Shown: positions 24,377-37,026 of the stretch, in pieces
How the letters are laid out: each line of letters begins with the position of its first letter
Numbering within the stretch: the stretch's first letter is position 1
NCBI GenBank assembly: GCA_023055505.1
Contig: JALIRH010000063.1
Location: forward strand, 2,435,501 to 2,499,500
Direction: 5' to 3'
DNA from: Callipepla californica brunnescens
Lineage: Eukaryota > Chordata > Aves > Galliformes > Odontophoridae
Length of the DNA: 64,000 nt
The notes under the pieces: generated by a model
Told to the model about the DNA's origin: nothing
The model's database searches: none
The model's input: the letters and a program-made list of their open reading frames with translations, nothing else
Made by a program: the position numbers and the translations under genes

Positions 24377-25619
24377 GATTACAGATCTCATTCAGCTAAT
24401 TGGTTGGAGTAATTATTTCCTACTCAGGTTTACTGAAGTCTAAGTTAAACTTTTCACTGTTTTTTGAGCAGTTGAGGTAGCAACATGCACCAGTTACATG
24501 TGAGTGATCTTAAGAGTGCAGCAGCAATAGAAATGCAGTCTGAGATATTTTAGGTTCTCACTGCACATGTGTGGTACTGTACAGTGATCTTTGCTGTCTG
24601 AAAAGAAGCAGATAAGAGATGACAGTGGGGAAATACAGGTACTAAGAATAATATTGTTATCAGAGGTTAAAAAAAAAAAAGGAGACTTTATTACTCTGAC
24701 AAAATTATTTATAATAAATTCTTCGGATTATATGGAATAGGATTAAGAAACATCTGCCTCAGTAACTCGTGTCAGCCCATAACAGAAACAACCTGCCAGT
24801 TGAGCATGAGATAATGGCTCACACCAAAAGGGTGAAAGTCTGTTTGTATGTCTTAAAGTAGTCAGGAGTTTATGTTACAAAAACTTGTCCCTCATTTTTA
24901 CTTTGAAATGCCTTATACAAGCAAGAAAGCCTTTGGTACCAAACTTTAATACTTCAGTTTTTCTGTTGTGTGGAAGTAATATAGGAAAGCAAGAGGCAAT
25001 TTGCTAGCTTTGATTACAGGCAATGGGCAAGTACAACCCGATTGTGCAAATTAGCTTGGGTTGGATGACCATGAAATGACTAGAAAGTAAATGTTTACAT
25101 AAAGATGGTGAGCTTCAATAAGGCAGATGTCGATACATATCAAAAAAGAGCCAAATAAACTGGTATTGAGGGAAGAAATTTGAGAGTTGTCAGTTCCTTA
25201 ACTAAATAATATGAAGAGCACAGAAGGAAATTGCTCCAATATGAAGGCAAGATGAAATATATGGCAACGAGAGAAAGCCTTTATTGTGTGTTCTTTGCTG
25301 AAATTGAATCTGAAAGAAAGTATTAAAAAGAAGAAAGTGATGAAATTGCACAAACAGGGATGGAAGCAGACTAACTTGTAGAAAAAAAGGCATTTAGTAA
25401 AGGACATCAAGGACAAGAATAATTCCATGATGTTTTTGCAGCAAAAAGATTTCTAAAAAATAAAGAAAGAAGATGGAAAGGAACATGAAGCAATTAGCAG
25501 GTGCTACCAAGATAACTAGGGTATCTAATAGCAGTTTTGTCTCAGTCTCCCTTGGAAGGTCAATGACCATCAGTTGACAAATGCAAAAAGTTCTGGAACA
25601 AATGAAGTATTTATTAGCT

Positions 25620-25890
25620 TGAAAGCTAGCGAGAAGATGAGTGTAAGTCAGCATAGATTTGTCAAGCACAAATTGCATCAGAACACCATAATTTTACTGT
25701 GTTAAGTAAAAGAGCACCTTGTGGCAGTAAAAAAGGATCAGGCTTGGTTCAGTACAGCAGGTAGATAGGCAGTGCTGTGAGGAGAGTAGAAAAAGGATGG
25801 AAAAACGTATCCAGTGTTACCTGTGCTGGAAGGATAGAATTAATGACAGGGTTTTAAACAACAGGTTTCTTTTGTCCAGCATTTTGATGG
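25620..25890 (+). mobile_element. Ancient CR1-like reverse-transcriptase remnant
   Basis: The stretch CAGCATAGATTTGTCAAGCA, followed by CAAATTGCATCAGAACA, resembles the CR1 RT coding region for 'QHGFVKNKSCQTN'. Downstream, CATTTTGATGGATGGAGATA resembles the 'IFINDMDDGI' region. Similarity is weak and out of frame, as expected for an old copy. It is not closely related to the younger CR1 pieces nearby. Confidence 0.45.
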
Positions 25891-26812
25891 ATGGAGATAA
25901 AGTAATCTAGGAAAATTTGTGAGGCTTAGTTATCTTTACCAGAGCACTTTATTTCAAGAGATACACTAAAGTGTTTAATTTCCAAAATTCTGCACCTAAA
26001 AGCATGTAGATTTTGCTGAAAATTAGCTTGAAGAATTCATTAAGAAAGATAAATGAGCTGCGGTACAATTTTTGTTCTTTATGATGTTTGTCTTTAGACT
26101 TTTTATTATTATTCTGGCTGCCTCCTAAGGCAGGGTAGATGTTTCTAGCACAGTATTTTACCACAGTGTATTTTGCTCACTGAGGCTTTGAAGTCTTCTA
26201 GAATTAATCATTGCGGAGACTGAACAGAGCAAAGAAGAAATTCTGATATGATTGATTTTGAAAAACTGGAGCCCAGTCAGTAATTCTGCTTGGGAAATAG
26301 TGTTTTGTGTGTTTCTGCTTGTAATCCTTCATCTCTCTCACTTCCTGTATCAGTATTGTGCCATTGTAGTGAAGTCTGCATGGCTGCAGGTTTTGGACGA
26401 TGGGAGAGGCAGCAGTGGTCGTGTTCATACCCTTGGCAGCAGAAATGTGCATGTTTCTCCTACACAGTGTACTTGAGACCTTTTGTCATCAGACCAGGCT
26501 TTGTCTCCAAGGTCAATAAGGACATACTTGCACTGTCTCCTCTCAGTGTTTTGAGAGTTTACGATCCTTCAGACGCTGTGTCAGAATGTGCCATTACCAG
26601 TGTTTTGTTTTATTTCTTTGTGTGGTGCCTTTTCTTGCTGTCATTTCACCTTGGTGCTGCATTCTGTGCAAATGGGCTTCATTTCCTCACTGAAATCTGA
26701 AGTTGCCTGGGCAAGCAGAGGGAACTGGAAAAGTTCAGCTAGAGCTCTGAGGGTTGTGGTCTGTGTTCTGGTTGCAGGCCTGTAGCTAGCGTTCCACACT
26801 GGGTCTGGTCTT

Positions 26813-27258
26813 GTTCAGTAACATTGTGTTGTGGATGAAGGGATGGAGTCCACCCTCAGCCAACTTGCTGGTGATACAAAGCTGGGGGGAGTGGCTGGCC
26901 GTGCTGCCATTCATTGAGACCTGGACAGACTGGAGAGCTGGGCAGCTAGCAATGTCTTGAGCTTCAGCAAGGGTTAAGTGTCGGGTCCTACACCTGGGGA
27001 GGAATAACTACATGCAGCAGTACAGGTGGGCTGAGCTGCTGCAGAGGAGCTCTGCAGAGAAGGGCCTTGAGGTCCTGGTGGGCAGCAGGTTGCACGTGAG
27101 CCAGCAGTGAGCCCTGGTGGACAAGAAGGCCTGGCATCCCAGGGTGCATTACGGTATGAGCAGTAGGTGGAAGGAGGTGATCCTCTGCTATGCCCTGCTG
27201 AGGCCTCACCTGGAGTACTGCGTCTGGTTCTGGGCTCCCCAGTTCAAAAAAGACCGAG
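26813..27258 (+). mobile_element. CR1 fragment, truncated at both ends
   Basis: This is a plus-strand CR1 ORF2 segment. It begins at GTGGATGAAGGGATGGAGTC and passes through GAGCCAGCAGTGAGCCCTGG to CTCACCTGGAGTACTGCGTC and TGGGCTCCCCAGTTCAAAAA. It covers the late RT and thumb region. It lacks the CR1 3' UTR and tail, so it is either internally broken or interrupted at about 27258. Multiple frame breaks are present. Confidence 0.85.
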
Positions 27259-30200
27259 TTTTAGTTGTGTTGTGTGGCATGAGGAAGAGGTATCTCAGAA
27301 CAGTGTCTGTTTTGAATAATGAATATTTCCAGCTTAAATGATTACAGTAGTAGCAAAGTTGACTGTTCGTATTTTTAGATGTAAATTTACACTGGAAAGT
27401 GGTAGCTAAGAACATTTACTATGACACAGTAGTGAAAGTCTAAGAGTTTTTTTGTCAGCGGTGTTGCTTTTTGTAATATGGTCATGGAGAAAGACACGGA
27501 AAGTACCTTGAGCTTGAGTTGTGCAGCACTCAAAAGCATATGTGCCATCTTCCTTTTATAACCTACTCTTCATTTACAAGATACATCATCTTCAGTGAGC
27601 ACCATAGTGCACGTGGTGTTTTCACTTTTCTGCTTATGTGGCTGTAACTGATTATCAAAACTTACTACATTCTGTATTTCTCTGTATGATGCCTCCAACA
27701 TATCTTGTTATGAGATTGGTGGTTATATTCTGAGTAATACTAAATGCACAGCATGTCTAAAACCCTTGTATTGCAGTCATGTAACCATGAGTTGGTTAAG
27801 TTTAAAGGTAGTGGAGGTGTACTCTGGAAATGCCACATGAGGAGACATCAGTTATGGAAGCACAGGAGTGCACCCTTCCCTGCACTGTCCTGTCATGTGC
27901 TGGGAAATGTGGAGAAAGCTTCCTTAAGGGAAGTGCTAGCAAAAAGATAGGATGCAATAGGAAAAAAAAGGTGTTACTTTTTATTCTGTAATTGGAGAAA
28001 GAGCAGAGGTTACAAAGAAGTGACAGTTATCCACAGGCAATGCTTTGCAGTGCATTTTGTGGATTCATGTTAATACAGTTTTTCTACAAATTGCGATGTG
28101 TTTTTAAGAATATTTTATCCCTGTTCTCTTGTCAGTGACCAAAATCTAAACTTGTAGCTCCCAGAAGCACAGCCAGTATTTCAAGCCAGAGCACTGTGGC
28201 ATTGTAGTGTTTTTAGTGACTGGCTTGTTCCTCAGCATTTGTTGGTAGGAAACACAGCAGAGAATTGAAGCCTCCATCCAGGGAAGCTGTACAAATGGGG
28301 CAGTGGGGAGAAAAAGGTGCACGTTCCACTGACAGGACAGTTTTATGGCAAATGCACTATGGTAGTGATTATACCTGCATTCAGAAAGTCCCTGGGGTCC
28401 GTGCAACATATCCAGCTCCCTCTCATATCACAGAAGATGGCAAGTTTACTTTTATTGTTTGTCCTGTGCCATTTGTTTTGTTTTGTTTTTTTTCCTTTTG
28501 CTGTGAAAGATCTTCAGAAAGCTCTGAATCCTGAAACAAGCATCAGGATATCTTCAATACCTCTGTCATGATGTGAGATGATATAAAAGAATTCTTCTGG
28601 ACATTAGCAGTTTGGGCTCAGATGTCTTTGGCTGCACTGGAAGCCAATCTGTGTGCACTCTGAGCAAATTGAATTTGTTCTACTAATTGTGATTCTCCAT
28701 CAGATAAAGAGAATGAAGTAGCGTCGCATGAGGCACCGCGTTCACAGATCTATTTAATTATTGTCTGACTACTAACTGTGCCTTGGATTGTGTTCAGTGC
28801 TGTAGAGGGGCAAAACAAGATGGATGTATCTTCTAGTGAAATGCAATCGGAACGATGCTTATCAAACTGAAATTAGAGAAAGATAAAAAAAATGTAATCC
28901 AATTGACATACCTTATATGGAGCCCGTGCAAGTAACTGAGAGAGAAGAAAAACCCAGGGTGAAGGGATATAAAACTGGAGAAATAATGGCTGTGTATTGA
29001 TGAGAACTGCTCTTCTTTTCCATGTAGAATACAGGCAGGTGCATCACGTGGCTCCTGTGTTCTTTGTGTTTCAGTATGGTTTTGTTCAACAGTTCTTCAG
29101 TGTTAAGATGGCTTTGAGGGAATTATGATAGCTGTCACTCAGAGGTGAGGGAGAGAGTTAGGTTTTTATGGTGAAGCAGAGAAATGTGTGCCTGCAAATG
29201 CAGAGCCGTATATTCTGTCTGTGTGCTTCCTAACCTGGACTCCTTAGTTGCTGAATACGTAGGAGATCTGTGGAACTCACTGATGATCATCAGGTTTAAA
29301 GAGCTGATATAAATTTATGTACTTAGGACCCATTTATCTTACAGTACAATGAAAAGAGAGGAAAGATGCTACAGTTACTGACCATGAAAGCTATTGCTAG
29401 TTCCTGTGTATGCAAACTTCTGTCCTTCTTATTCTGGGGAGGGTCTCATTTCCACAGTGTCTGTCTGAGTGCAGTAAGCTCAGAGCACAGTGTTTTACCC
29501 ACTGGGCTTTTTTCGTATCTCCCTTTTTTTGGGGGGGAATCTGTTTCTTCAGAACCTCAACAAATAGTTACCTGAGTTTTTCACCTCTTAAGTATTTTTG
29601 CTTCTCTCAATGCATTCCTTTCATTTCCCTTTTCTTCAAATGTTGACTCTTTTCTTTATTCTCATTATAGGAGAAACATCTGAAAGGAATTAGTAGAATT
29701 TTCTTATCTAGCTATCGTTAGAAAGAATTTGATTTAGAAAAGAAAATACAAATAAAATATTCCTTGTTGAAGGGAGAGAAGGAAAAGAGGAATGGAATCA
29801 TAACCATTCATGAGACTGAATTTGTGGGAGTGTAAAGCACAGCAATGAGAGATGAATGTAGGAGAGGCAAAGCAGTTGTTTAACAATTTGAGTGGTCATT
29901 AACTTGGAAAGATTAGCATTTTTCTTTTTTTAAAGATACTTTATACTAAAATGTGCTTTAGGCTTTACCTTAATGACGATATACTGTATAACCTTACACA
30001 GTGAGTGCATACTATGGTATAATTTTAACTTTCCTTATTAGTTGATAAATTTGGACCTGGCTGGAGACAGTGTGTTTGGACTTCCAGATACAGGGACAGC
30101 ATGATGTCCTAAGGGATGTGTGCTGGATTGTAAGCTGCCTGTAAAAGTTTGTTCTCAAATACTGAGTGCTGCTATAGTATGTATAATACCTTTTTTCTTA

Positions 30201-31989
30201 TAAGTTGATGTCCCAATAAGCATCATAAGCATAACACATCTGTAGTCTGATGTAAGGAAGGATGCACATAGGAGAAAACATCAAAAGATGTGGGATTAAA
30301 AAAAAAAGGAATAACAAAATGTACATTTTATAGGGCAGACATCTGCCTCTGCTCCTCCCTCTTCCTTCTTAAAATAAACAAACCCAAAGGAGTGTATTAA
30401 AATAAATGGTCTATATTAAATAGTAGACAAGAATCAATCGTCATGATGATATCATCTGCTCTTAATCTATTAGAAATCTTTCTACTGTATTACTAGTAGT
30501 CAGCTGTTAGCTTCCTAGAAGTTCCGTAACAAAAACTGATCTTGACTGGAAAAGGTATTTTGGCTGAATATTTTACCTCCAAAGGTTCTACCTTAGAATT
30601 CCAAAATTTATGATTCCTCTTTACATAGGACAACAAAGCACGGAGCCTGTTAGATGGGAAAGCATGCGGCAGTGTTGAAACAGGACTGTAGTTCAGTGGT
30701 TAATTGATAACTGCATGTGGCTTTTCTAATAGAAGCCAACATTGATTGGTTAGATGCAGTGGAGAAGAAGTCTTTTAAAGTCCATTTCTGAAGCACCTTC
30801 AGGCTTTCTTTGATTCTTCCCTCTGCTATGTGGAGCTGTTAACGAGGTTGCCATTTAGGCCTCTCTGAGGTTTCTCACTGTGAGAAGAACTTGTTTGCTG
30901 AGATGCCCTTTCACATTCTCACTGAAGAATACGATTGTAATCTATTCTTTCTTAGCAGATGGCTAGGAAGCACAAGCAGAACCGTGGAGAAGCTGAGTCT
31001 CACAGTGATTTTAAAAGACTAGAAAAGTCGAAGTGTCTCTCTTACCAAGTCAATTTTCCATAAGATAGTAAGAATGCAGTGGTTTCAGAACACTTAGTCC
31101 TGCCTGTGTTCAGATGCTTTTGCAGTATACAAAATGAGAGAAGACATACCTTTGTTCCTAATGATAATAAGGGATATGGAAAGGTGGTTCTCATGGAAGT
31201 GTTCTAATTTTATGGGTGGATGCCGTGAGACAGACTTCAGTACTCATGTTATCCCCACCTTTTGTCTTAAGAATTTAATGCCACTTACAAATCAATTGTA
31301 AGGAATATGATTTATAAACATAATGATGTTCCAACAGTTGCCATTAGTCCCTATCATGGTGGTTGGGTTTAGCTATTCCAGGTCATGTAAACTGAAATGA
31401 AAGCATCTGGCCATTTTCTCAAGGGTACAGCAAGATTTTTTAAATGACACTATGGTTATTAACATTGGTCTGGAGTTGTGTATGGGCTGTAAGTGCAGCG
31501 ATCATGGAAATAGTGATGTTCAGATACTTTTCAACCTGAGTAGTTTGGAATACAAATCTATAAAAGTTGGAGATACTAGATGTGTAAAGATGATTTCTCC
31601 AGTGTAGGGAAGAATAGGATGAGTACACGCTTCTACAGTCTGCGGTGCTCTGATTTAATATCTCTGAACTTCCATTACCTTCTCATAGGTGTAGTTGAAC
31701 TGACAGAATTCACCGTGCTGCCTGGTTTTTAGGTTTTAAAAAGAAACTGTGACAGTGTTTAGAAAGCAGAGAATAAAATTCACCGCACGCTGAGTGTCCA
31801 TACATTTAGAAATGATGAACTTCTGGTGGCATCAGATTTCATTTTTCCAGAATAGGGGTTTTCTCTGATGCAGTATCCCCAGTTCAGATGACAGAATGCA
31901 GATGTTGCTGGAAGTAGCCTTGCCACATTGTGTGCGGTTCTTCCTCTCTCTGTTTCTGTGGTGGTTGCACGGCAGTAGGTAGCTGAGTT

Positions 31990-32385
31990 CACCATGCTGC
32001 TCTCTTACCCTCCTCCCCAAAAGAAGAGGGGAGAAAATGGAATGGAAAAGCTCATGGGCTGAGGTAAGGGAGGCTCCCAAGTGCCTCAGAGGAACTGGGA
32101 ATGGGGGCTGCAGTCCGTCCCTAACACTTTGTCTCTGCTGCTCCTCCGTGCTCCCTCTGCCCCTGCTTCACATGGGTCCCTCCCATGGATGTCATCCTTA
32201 GCTGATCCTGCGTGGGCTTCCCACAGCCTGCACATCTCCGAGCACTGCTCCAGCATGCTCTTTACCACAGGGGCCATCCTTTGGAGCTGGGGCAGCTGCT
32301 GGGCTCTGCTCACACGTCTCTCCTGCATAGACCTATGCTGCCAACCCCTGCCATGTAAACCCCATACAGTCCTTGATAACAGTTA
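31990..32385 (+). mobile_element. LTR-like avian interspersed repeat, sense
   Basis: This belongs to the same family as 5670-6150 in the opposite orientation. Shared phrases are GGGAATGGGGGCTGCAGTCC, a 'tgtctctgctgctcc' stretch, GATCCTGCGTGGGCTTCCCA and GCACTGCTCCAGCATG. An AAAGCTCATGGGCTGAGGTA stretch lies upstream at 32048. I believe this is an LTR-derived family of birds but cannot name it from sequence alone. Boundaries are approximate. Confidence 0.5.
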
Positions 32386-34772
32386 GCTCCATGGTTCTCA
32401 TAATCTTTTAGTCTTGCTTTCTCAACCTTTAAACTATCAATAGGAACACATATCAGTTGCTCAGGAATCGTAGCAAGAAAAACCATCAAAAGCATCCTGA
32501 GTAAAAGCACATTGTGTTTATGTGTTTGTTCTTGGGTAATTTTCTTGTAATGTTTCCTATTGTAGACATTTACCATTGTCTGAAACTTCCATTTCTAGCA
32601 CTAAATAGTCTTCTGGAACAGCGATAGCAAATTTTCTGCAGGTTCACAGTAGGGGTTTGAGTCCTCAGAGCTGTGGTCTGTGTGTGATCAGAATGCTTAA
32701 TGGGAGAAGGCCTGTACAGAGTGACTCTGCATGCTGCAAAGCACAACTGTAGGAGCTGTTCACATCCTGGAAACGAGATGCTGCTTGGGTGGAGGGAGGC
32801 TCAGCAGCTGAGAGCTGGCAGAGGGCTGGGAGATGTGGTTTAGGGGAAGAGTAAGCAAAAAGAAGTGGCCTTACTCCCGAGAAAGAAAGACAGTGTTGCT
32901 GGGTGAGTGGGTACAGCTGAAGTTGCATAGCTGAAAAAGAAATTGATATAGTTAATGTGGAAGCACCAAGAAAAAGAGGAACGATAGTAAGTTGAACTGG
33001 GATCTAGTTTGAGCTGTGCCAAAAAAAGTCTCACTGCATTGTTCCTCAGAGGCTGGAACTGACCCTAAAAAGCTTTTTTCTCCATTACCTCTCTGTTCAG
33101 GCAGCAGGTCTGGTAGCGCTGTAGTAATGTGTGTGTACTTGTTCCCTGTTAATTATGTTTAAAATACTGTCACGTTCCTCTGTTGACAGTTGCTATGTTC
33201 AGAAGCAGAAAATGATATTTGAGTTTTATCGAGCAGTTGCATACTAAACTTTCCGTTTGTTAGGTGTTTGAATGGCAGCTTTCTCAGAATTATTTCAGAA
33301 CAGAACAGTTATCTGGTTCACTCTTGGTATAATGCTTTATCTACTGGGAAAAATAATTTTCTATCATTCTGAATTATTTCTTTAATATTCAGAGAATTTT
33401 CCTAGGGATTAAGCTTACCAACTAACGAGCTTTTTCTTTGTCAGATTCATGATAAAATCTTATTTTTGCCTCTTTTCTAGTAATCTAGTCTGCTGGGATA
33501 GCTAATCCTCCACCAGCACTGCCTGTAGTTGAGTGTATTGTCTATGTTTCGAGAAAAAGATTTTGCATGCATACTGGGGGCTGCTTTTGTTTTCTCTTCT
33601 GAGTTGTTTCATAGGTGCTGCGAACTGGAAGCAAGGAAAGGGCAAGTGTTCCAGTAACAATAGAAACAGGAACGGTACAGCATGAAGTATGCTAGAGCTG
33701 ATTTCTTTTTCTAAAGTATTTCAAATGGTTGACAGAATATCTAGAAAATTTCTCCTGTGAATCCACATACATCCAGATCGGTATCCTTTGTATTTCAAGT
33801 GAACGTGGTGGGAAGTTTCCCTCATGCTGGGAATGTAGGTCTCTTTATAGTTCCATTTAAAGTTTTCTTGCATTAACACTGCAAAAGGAAACTTTTGAAA
33901 TGGTTTGAATAGGGTGTTCAAGGATTACTACAGTTACAAAGCAAAGAGGAGAAAACTACTTCTGCAGTTCTAATTACCGTTTTTCTAATGGAGATCAGAG
34001 GAATATTGTTGCTTTGGGTTTATTTTTGTCTGTTTCGTCCTGTGCCTGTCCAGATCAAAGTGCTTCAGTGTTTACAGAACTGTGCTGCTTCCAGGTGCTG
34101 TTGCAGTGCTGTGAGATACCATTTGCAAGGTTGTGTTCCGTGCAGTGTGTACATGGTCCCCTCTTGGTGTCAAGGTGTCATGGCACCTATTTTGATTTTC
34201 TTTTGACACTCTCTGTACCTAAGCTTGCTGTTACCACAGAGGTCAGTCCTGCAGCAAAACCTTGCCATGTAAACTCAATCCATCGTGTCAGGCAATGAGA
34301 CAGGGGATGGAGAGCAGACCATGGTCCCTCATGAGATTCCCACAGGAGTGTGGAAGGAGCTGGCTGAGAGCCACGCTTGGGAATCATTGCTGCTTTGAGG
34401 AGAGAACGGTGCATAGCATCTACCTGCTCCTGAGGAGCACTTGCAACACTGTCACCCATTGGCTCCCAGAGAAGCTGAGTTTGGAGTGGAGGAGTAGGCA
34501 ATGGGATGCACTGAGAACTGTCTGAACTGTCATGCCTAGAAGGTGGTGATGACGGCTGGGATGCTGCCTAGGCTGCTGTCACCACTTCTGATGTCAAAAT
34601 TCACCGTGGCCAGCGCTGCTGCTGGACACTGGTTGTCGTGGATTCATGGAGCACAGCAAGGGCAGTGAAACTTCGGGCCAGGACTGCTGAGTGTTGTGCT
34701 GCTAAGCCTGAAGGATGCGTGTCATTGTGCATCGCACTAAGAGGAAGGCAGAAAGGTCCTGCCTCAGTTGGG

Positions 34773-34907
34773 AACCTCCTCCTGCAAAACATCTGTGGCT
34801 GGATGAAACGGTGAGGGCGAGGAGGGCGAGGAAATGAAGCTGAGAAAATGACAACCTTATTTTGCAACCTCTTGCAAAGTATCTGTGACTGGATGAAACA
34901 GTAAGGC
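34773..34907 (+). repeat. Two imperfect tandem units, 90-bp period
   Basis: A block around 'tgcaaaacatctgtggctgg' plus 'atgaaacggtgagg' (34784-34815) recurs as 'tgcaaagtatctgtgactgg' plus 'atgaaacagtaagg' (34873-34905), about 90 bases later. A third, much weaker echo may follow near 34940. This may be the internal structure of an unrecognised repeat. Confidence 0.6.
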
Positions 34908-35104
34908 TTGAAAGAAGAGAAAAGAGACTTGCATTTGCAATCCCCTGCTAAGTGTCAAAAGATGAATATGGACCTCACAGCAGCCACCTCTGAAGGAAAA
35001 ATTCCAGCTGAGGCCTGGCAGTGTGGTAGACTATGTCATCCGGTTTTTCCTCATGCACTAGATGGGTTACTCAGTCATAGAGAGAAATGGTTTGTCAGTC
35101 AGGA

Positions 35105-35987
35105 TCTGCATTCATGAACCTGTGCTGGCTGGGTCTGATCCCTGGTTGTCCTGCACATGCTGTGTGATCTCACTCGAGATGATCTGCTCTATAGCCATCT
35201 GTGGCACTGAGGTCAGGCTGGTGGGCCTGTAGTTCCCCACATCCTCCTTATAACCTTTCTTGTTAATGACAGTCGCATTGGCAAGCCTCCAGTTCTCTGA
35301 GACATCACTGATTGACCAAGATCACTGATAGATGATGGAAAGCGGCTTGGCAATCACCTCCACCAGCTCCCTCAGCACCCTCGAGTGAATCCCATCCAGC
35401 CCCATGGTCTTCTGACAATCCAGGTGGAGTAGTAGGTCTCCAAGTGTTTTCACCTGAATATGGAGGATTTATTCTGCTCACCATCCCAGAATTCCATGTC
35501 AGGGGAAGCCTGAGGATAACTGATCTGAGATTTAAAGACAGATTTAAGAAGGCATTGAGAACTTCAGCATTTTCCTTATCCACAGCAGTCACGTTCCCTG
35601 CTGCAAACAGCAAAGGATGGAGATTCTCCGTAACCCTCCTCTTACTGTTATTATTCTGGTAAAAAAAAAGTTTTTTTCTTTTATACTACAGTGGCTGTGT
35701 TGAGTTCATGTTGGGCTTTTGCCTCTCTAATTTTCTCCCTGCATAGCCTAACCACTTCCATGTACTCTCCCCCTTCCTCCACAGGAGATAGATTCATACC
35801 CCACGATGTCTGCCTTGTTGGCCATCCCCCTGATCCTTGCCCATGGGAGTCAACCGTGTTATTCCCATCCTGAACTCAATGATACAGTAATACCGTAACT
35901 AGAGAGCCACCCCACTGCCCTTCCTTCCTTGCCTATCACTTTTGAAGAGCCTATATTCCTCCACTGCAGCACTCCAGTTGTGGGAAA
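35105..35987 (-). mobile_element. CR1 fragment, antisense, with internal deletion
   Basis: The minus strand covers CR1 ORF2 from the RT domain (near 35105) back into the endonuclease. It includes AAGNVTAVDKENAEVLNAF (about 35543-35613), which is collinear with AAGNVTTEDKEKAEVLNAF in the element at 1-1440. Near 35795 the sequence jumps from the RT-proximal linker to the middle of the endonuclease, so a large part is deleted. It is more diverged than the copy at 1-1440. Its end at 35987 is the left edge of duplicated copy 2. Confidence 0.85.
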
Positions 35988-37026
35988 GCTTGATTTTTCC
36001 CATTTATCACTTGTAAATGCTGCATATGTAAAAGAAACAGTGACTGCATTTATATGTGAAAGTTGTGTAGAGAGGTGCGTGGTTTCATTAGAGATGTGCA
36101 TTCTGTCTGTATGATTTCTTAAACGAATCCATCTAAAAGAGGATCTTCTGCAGAATCAGTCACGTCCCATCTCTGCTCACGCTGCCGCTCTTCCCCAAGA
36201 AATGCCTTCATGTTGGCAGTGTCACCCAGCAGGCTGCAGGGATGCCCATTGTTCTTAAAAGGGCCATTTGTGTTTTTAAGTTTTGAACAGGAATGAATGA
36301 GTTGTGGGTTTTGTTGTTCTCTTTTCTTTTTTCTCCCCTTTTTCTGCTCAGAAAGAACAAAAACATCATCCCATGAGCACGTAGCCCTAGGAAAGGTTTT
36401 GCTGCGTGATGTGCTGTGAGATGTCGGAGTCGAGCAGATCTTTGCCTGTGCCTGGAAGTGTGCAAGGGTGAAAGGAGCGGATCTCTGTGTCAGACGTCCA
36501 AACGTGTTCTGATAAATTAGCTTTTCCCAGGTTATAGGCAGTGATGGAATGTGCCCTAAAATACTTGTAATCCAGAATTGGAACTCTTCCTGCAGTTCCA
36601 CTCAAGCATTTCACAGAGACCAACTGGCAGCTGGGGCTGTCCTGCTTTTCTTTCTGGCCAAGATCACCAGCAGAGACCAAGGAATCACAGCGTATGACTG
36701 ACGTCTCTTGTTTTAGAAACAGATTTGTTCTTCATTTTTTTTTTGTAGCTGACGGAGAGGATTCCTTTCAGGAGCACAAGTATCTACTTTCCATGATGTA
36801 AATAAGAAAAAAAAAAGGCCCGACGTGGTGTGAAACGTTTGGTGTGGTGGATGCATGAGAGCCCCAGGAGACTGTAATTGGTACTCAGCTACGTTCCTCC
36901 TGCAAGCTTGAATAACCTTCTTAACATTTGGTGCTTTTTCCTTGAGTATGGTGAGCAAAATGGCAGGTAGTTATTTTAACTAATTTCTGTTTCCATGGAA
37001 ACAGTGAGGACTGTTTGCAGTAACAG
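35988..37026. repeat. Duplicated 1.04-kb segment, copy 2
   Basis: This is the direct repeat of 23337-24376, 12.65 kb downstream in the same intron. Its left edge coincides, within a base or two, with the end of an antisense CR1 (35105-35987), unlike copy 1, which has unique sequence there. Similarity at the right edge fades just past a palindrome (36987-37004). The minus-strand 160-codon ORF is also open here (36119-36601) with seven amino-acid differences. Confidence 0.9.

Noticed and set aside
23337..37026. The 1-kb direct repeats read as the two LTRs of a provirus
   Set aside because: The 11.6 kb between them contains mixed CR1 and LTR-like fragments and no gag/pol-type frames, and the repeat ends lack LTR hallmarks.
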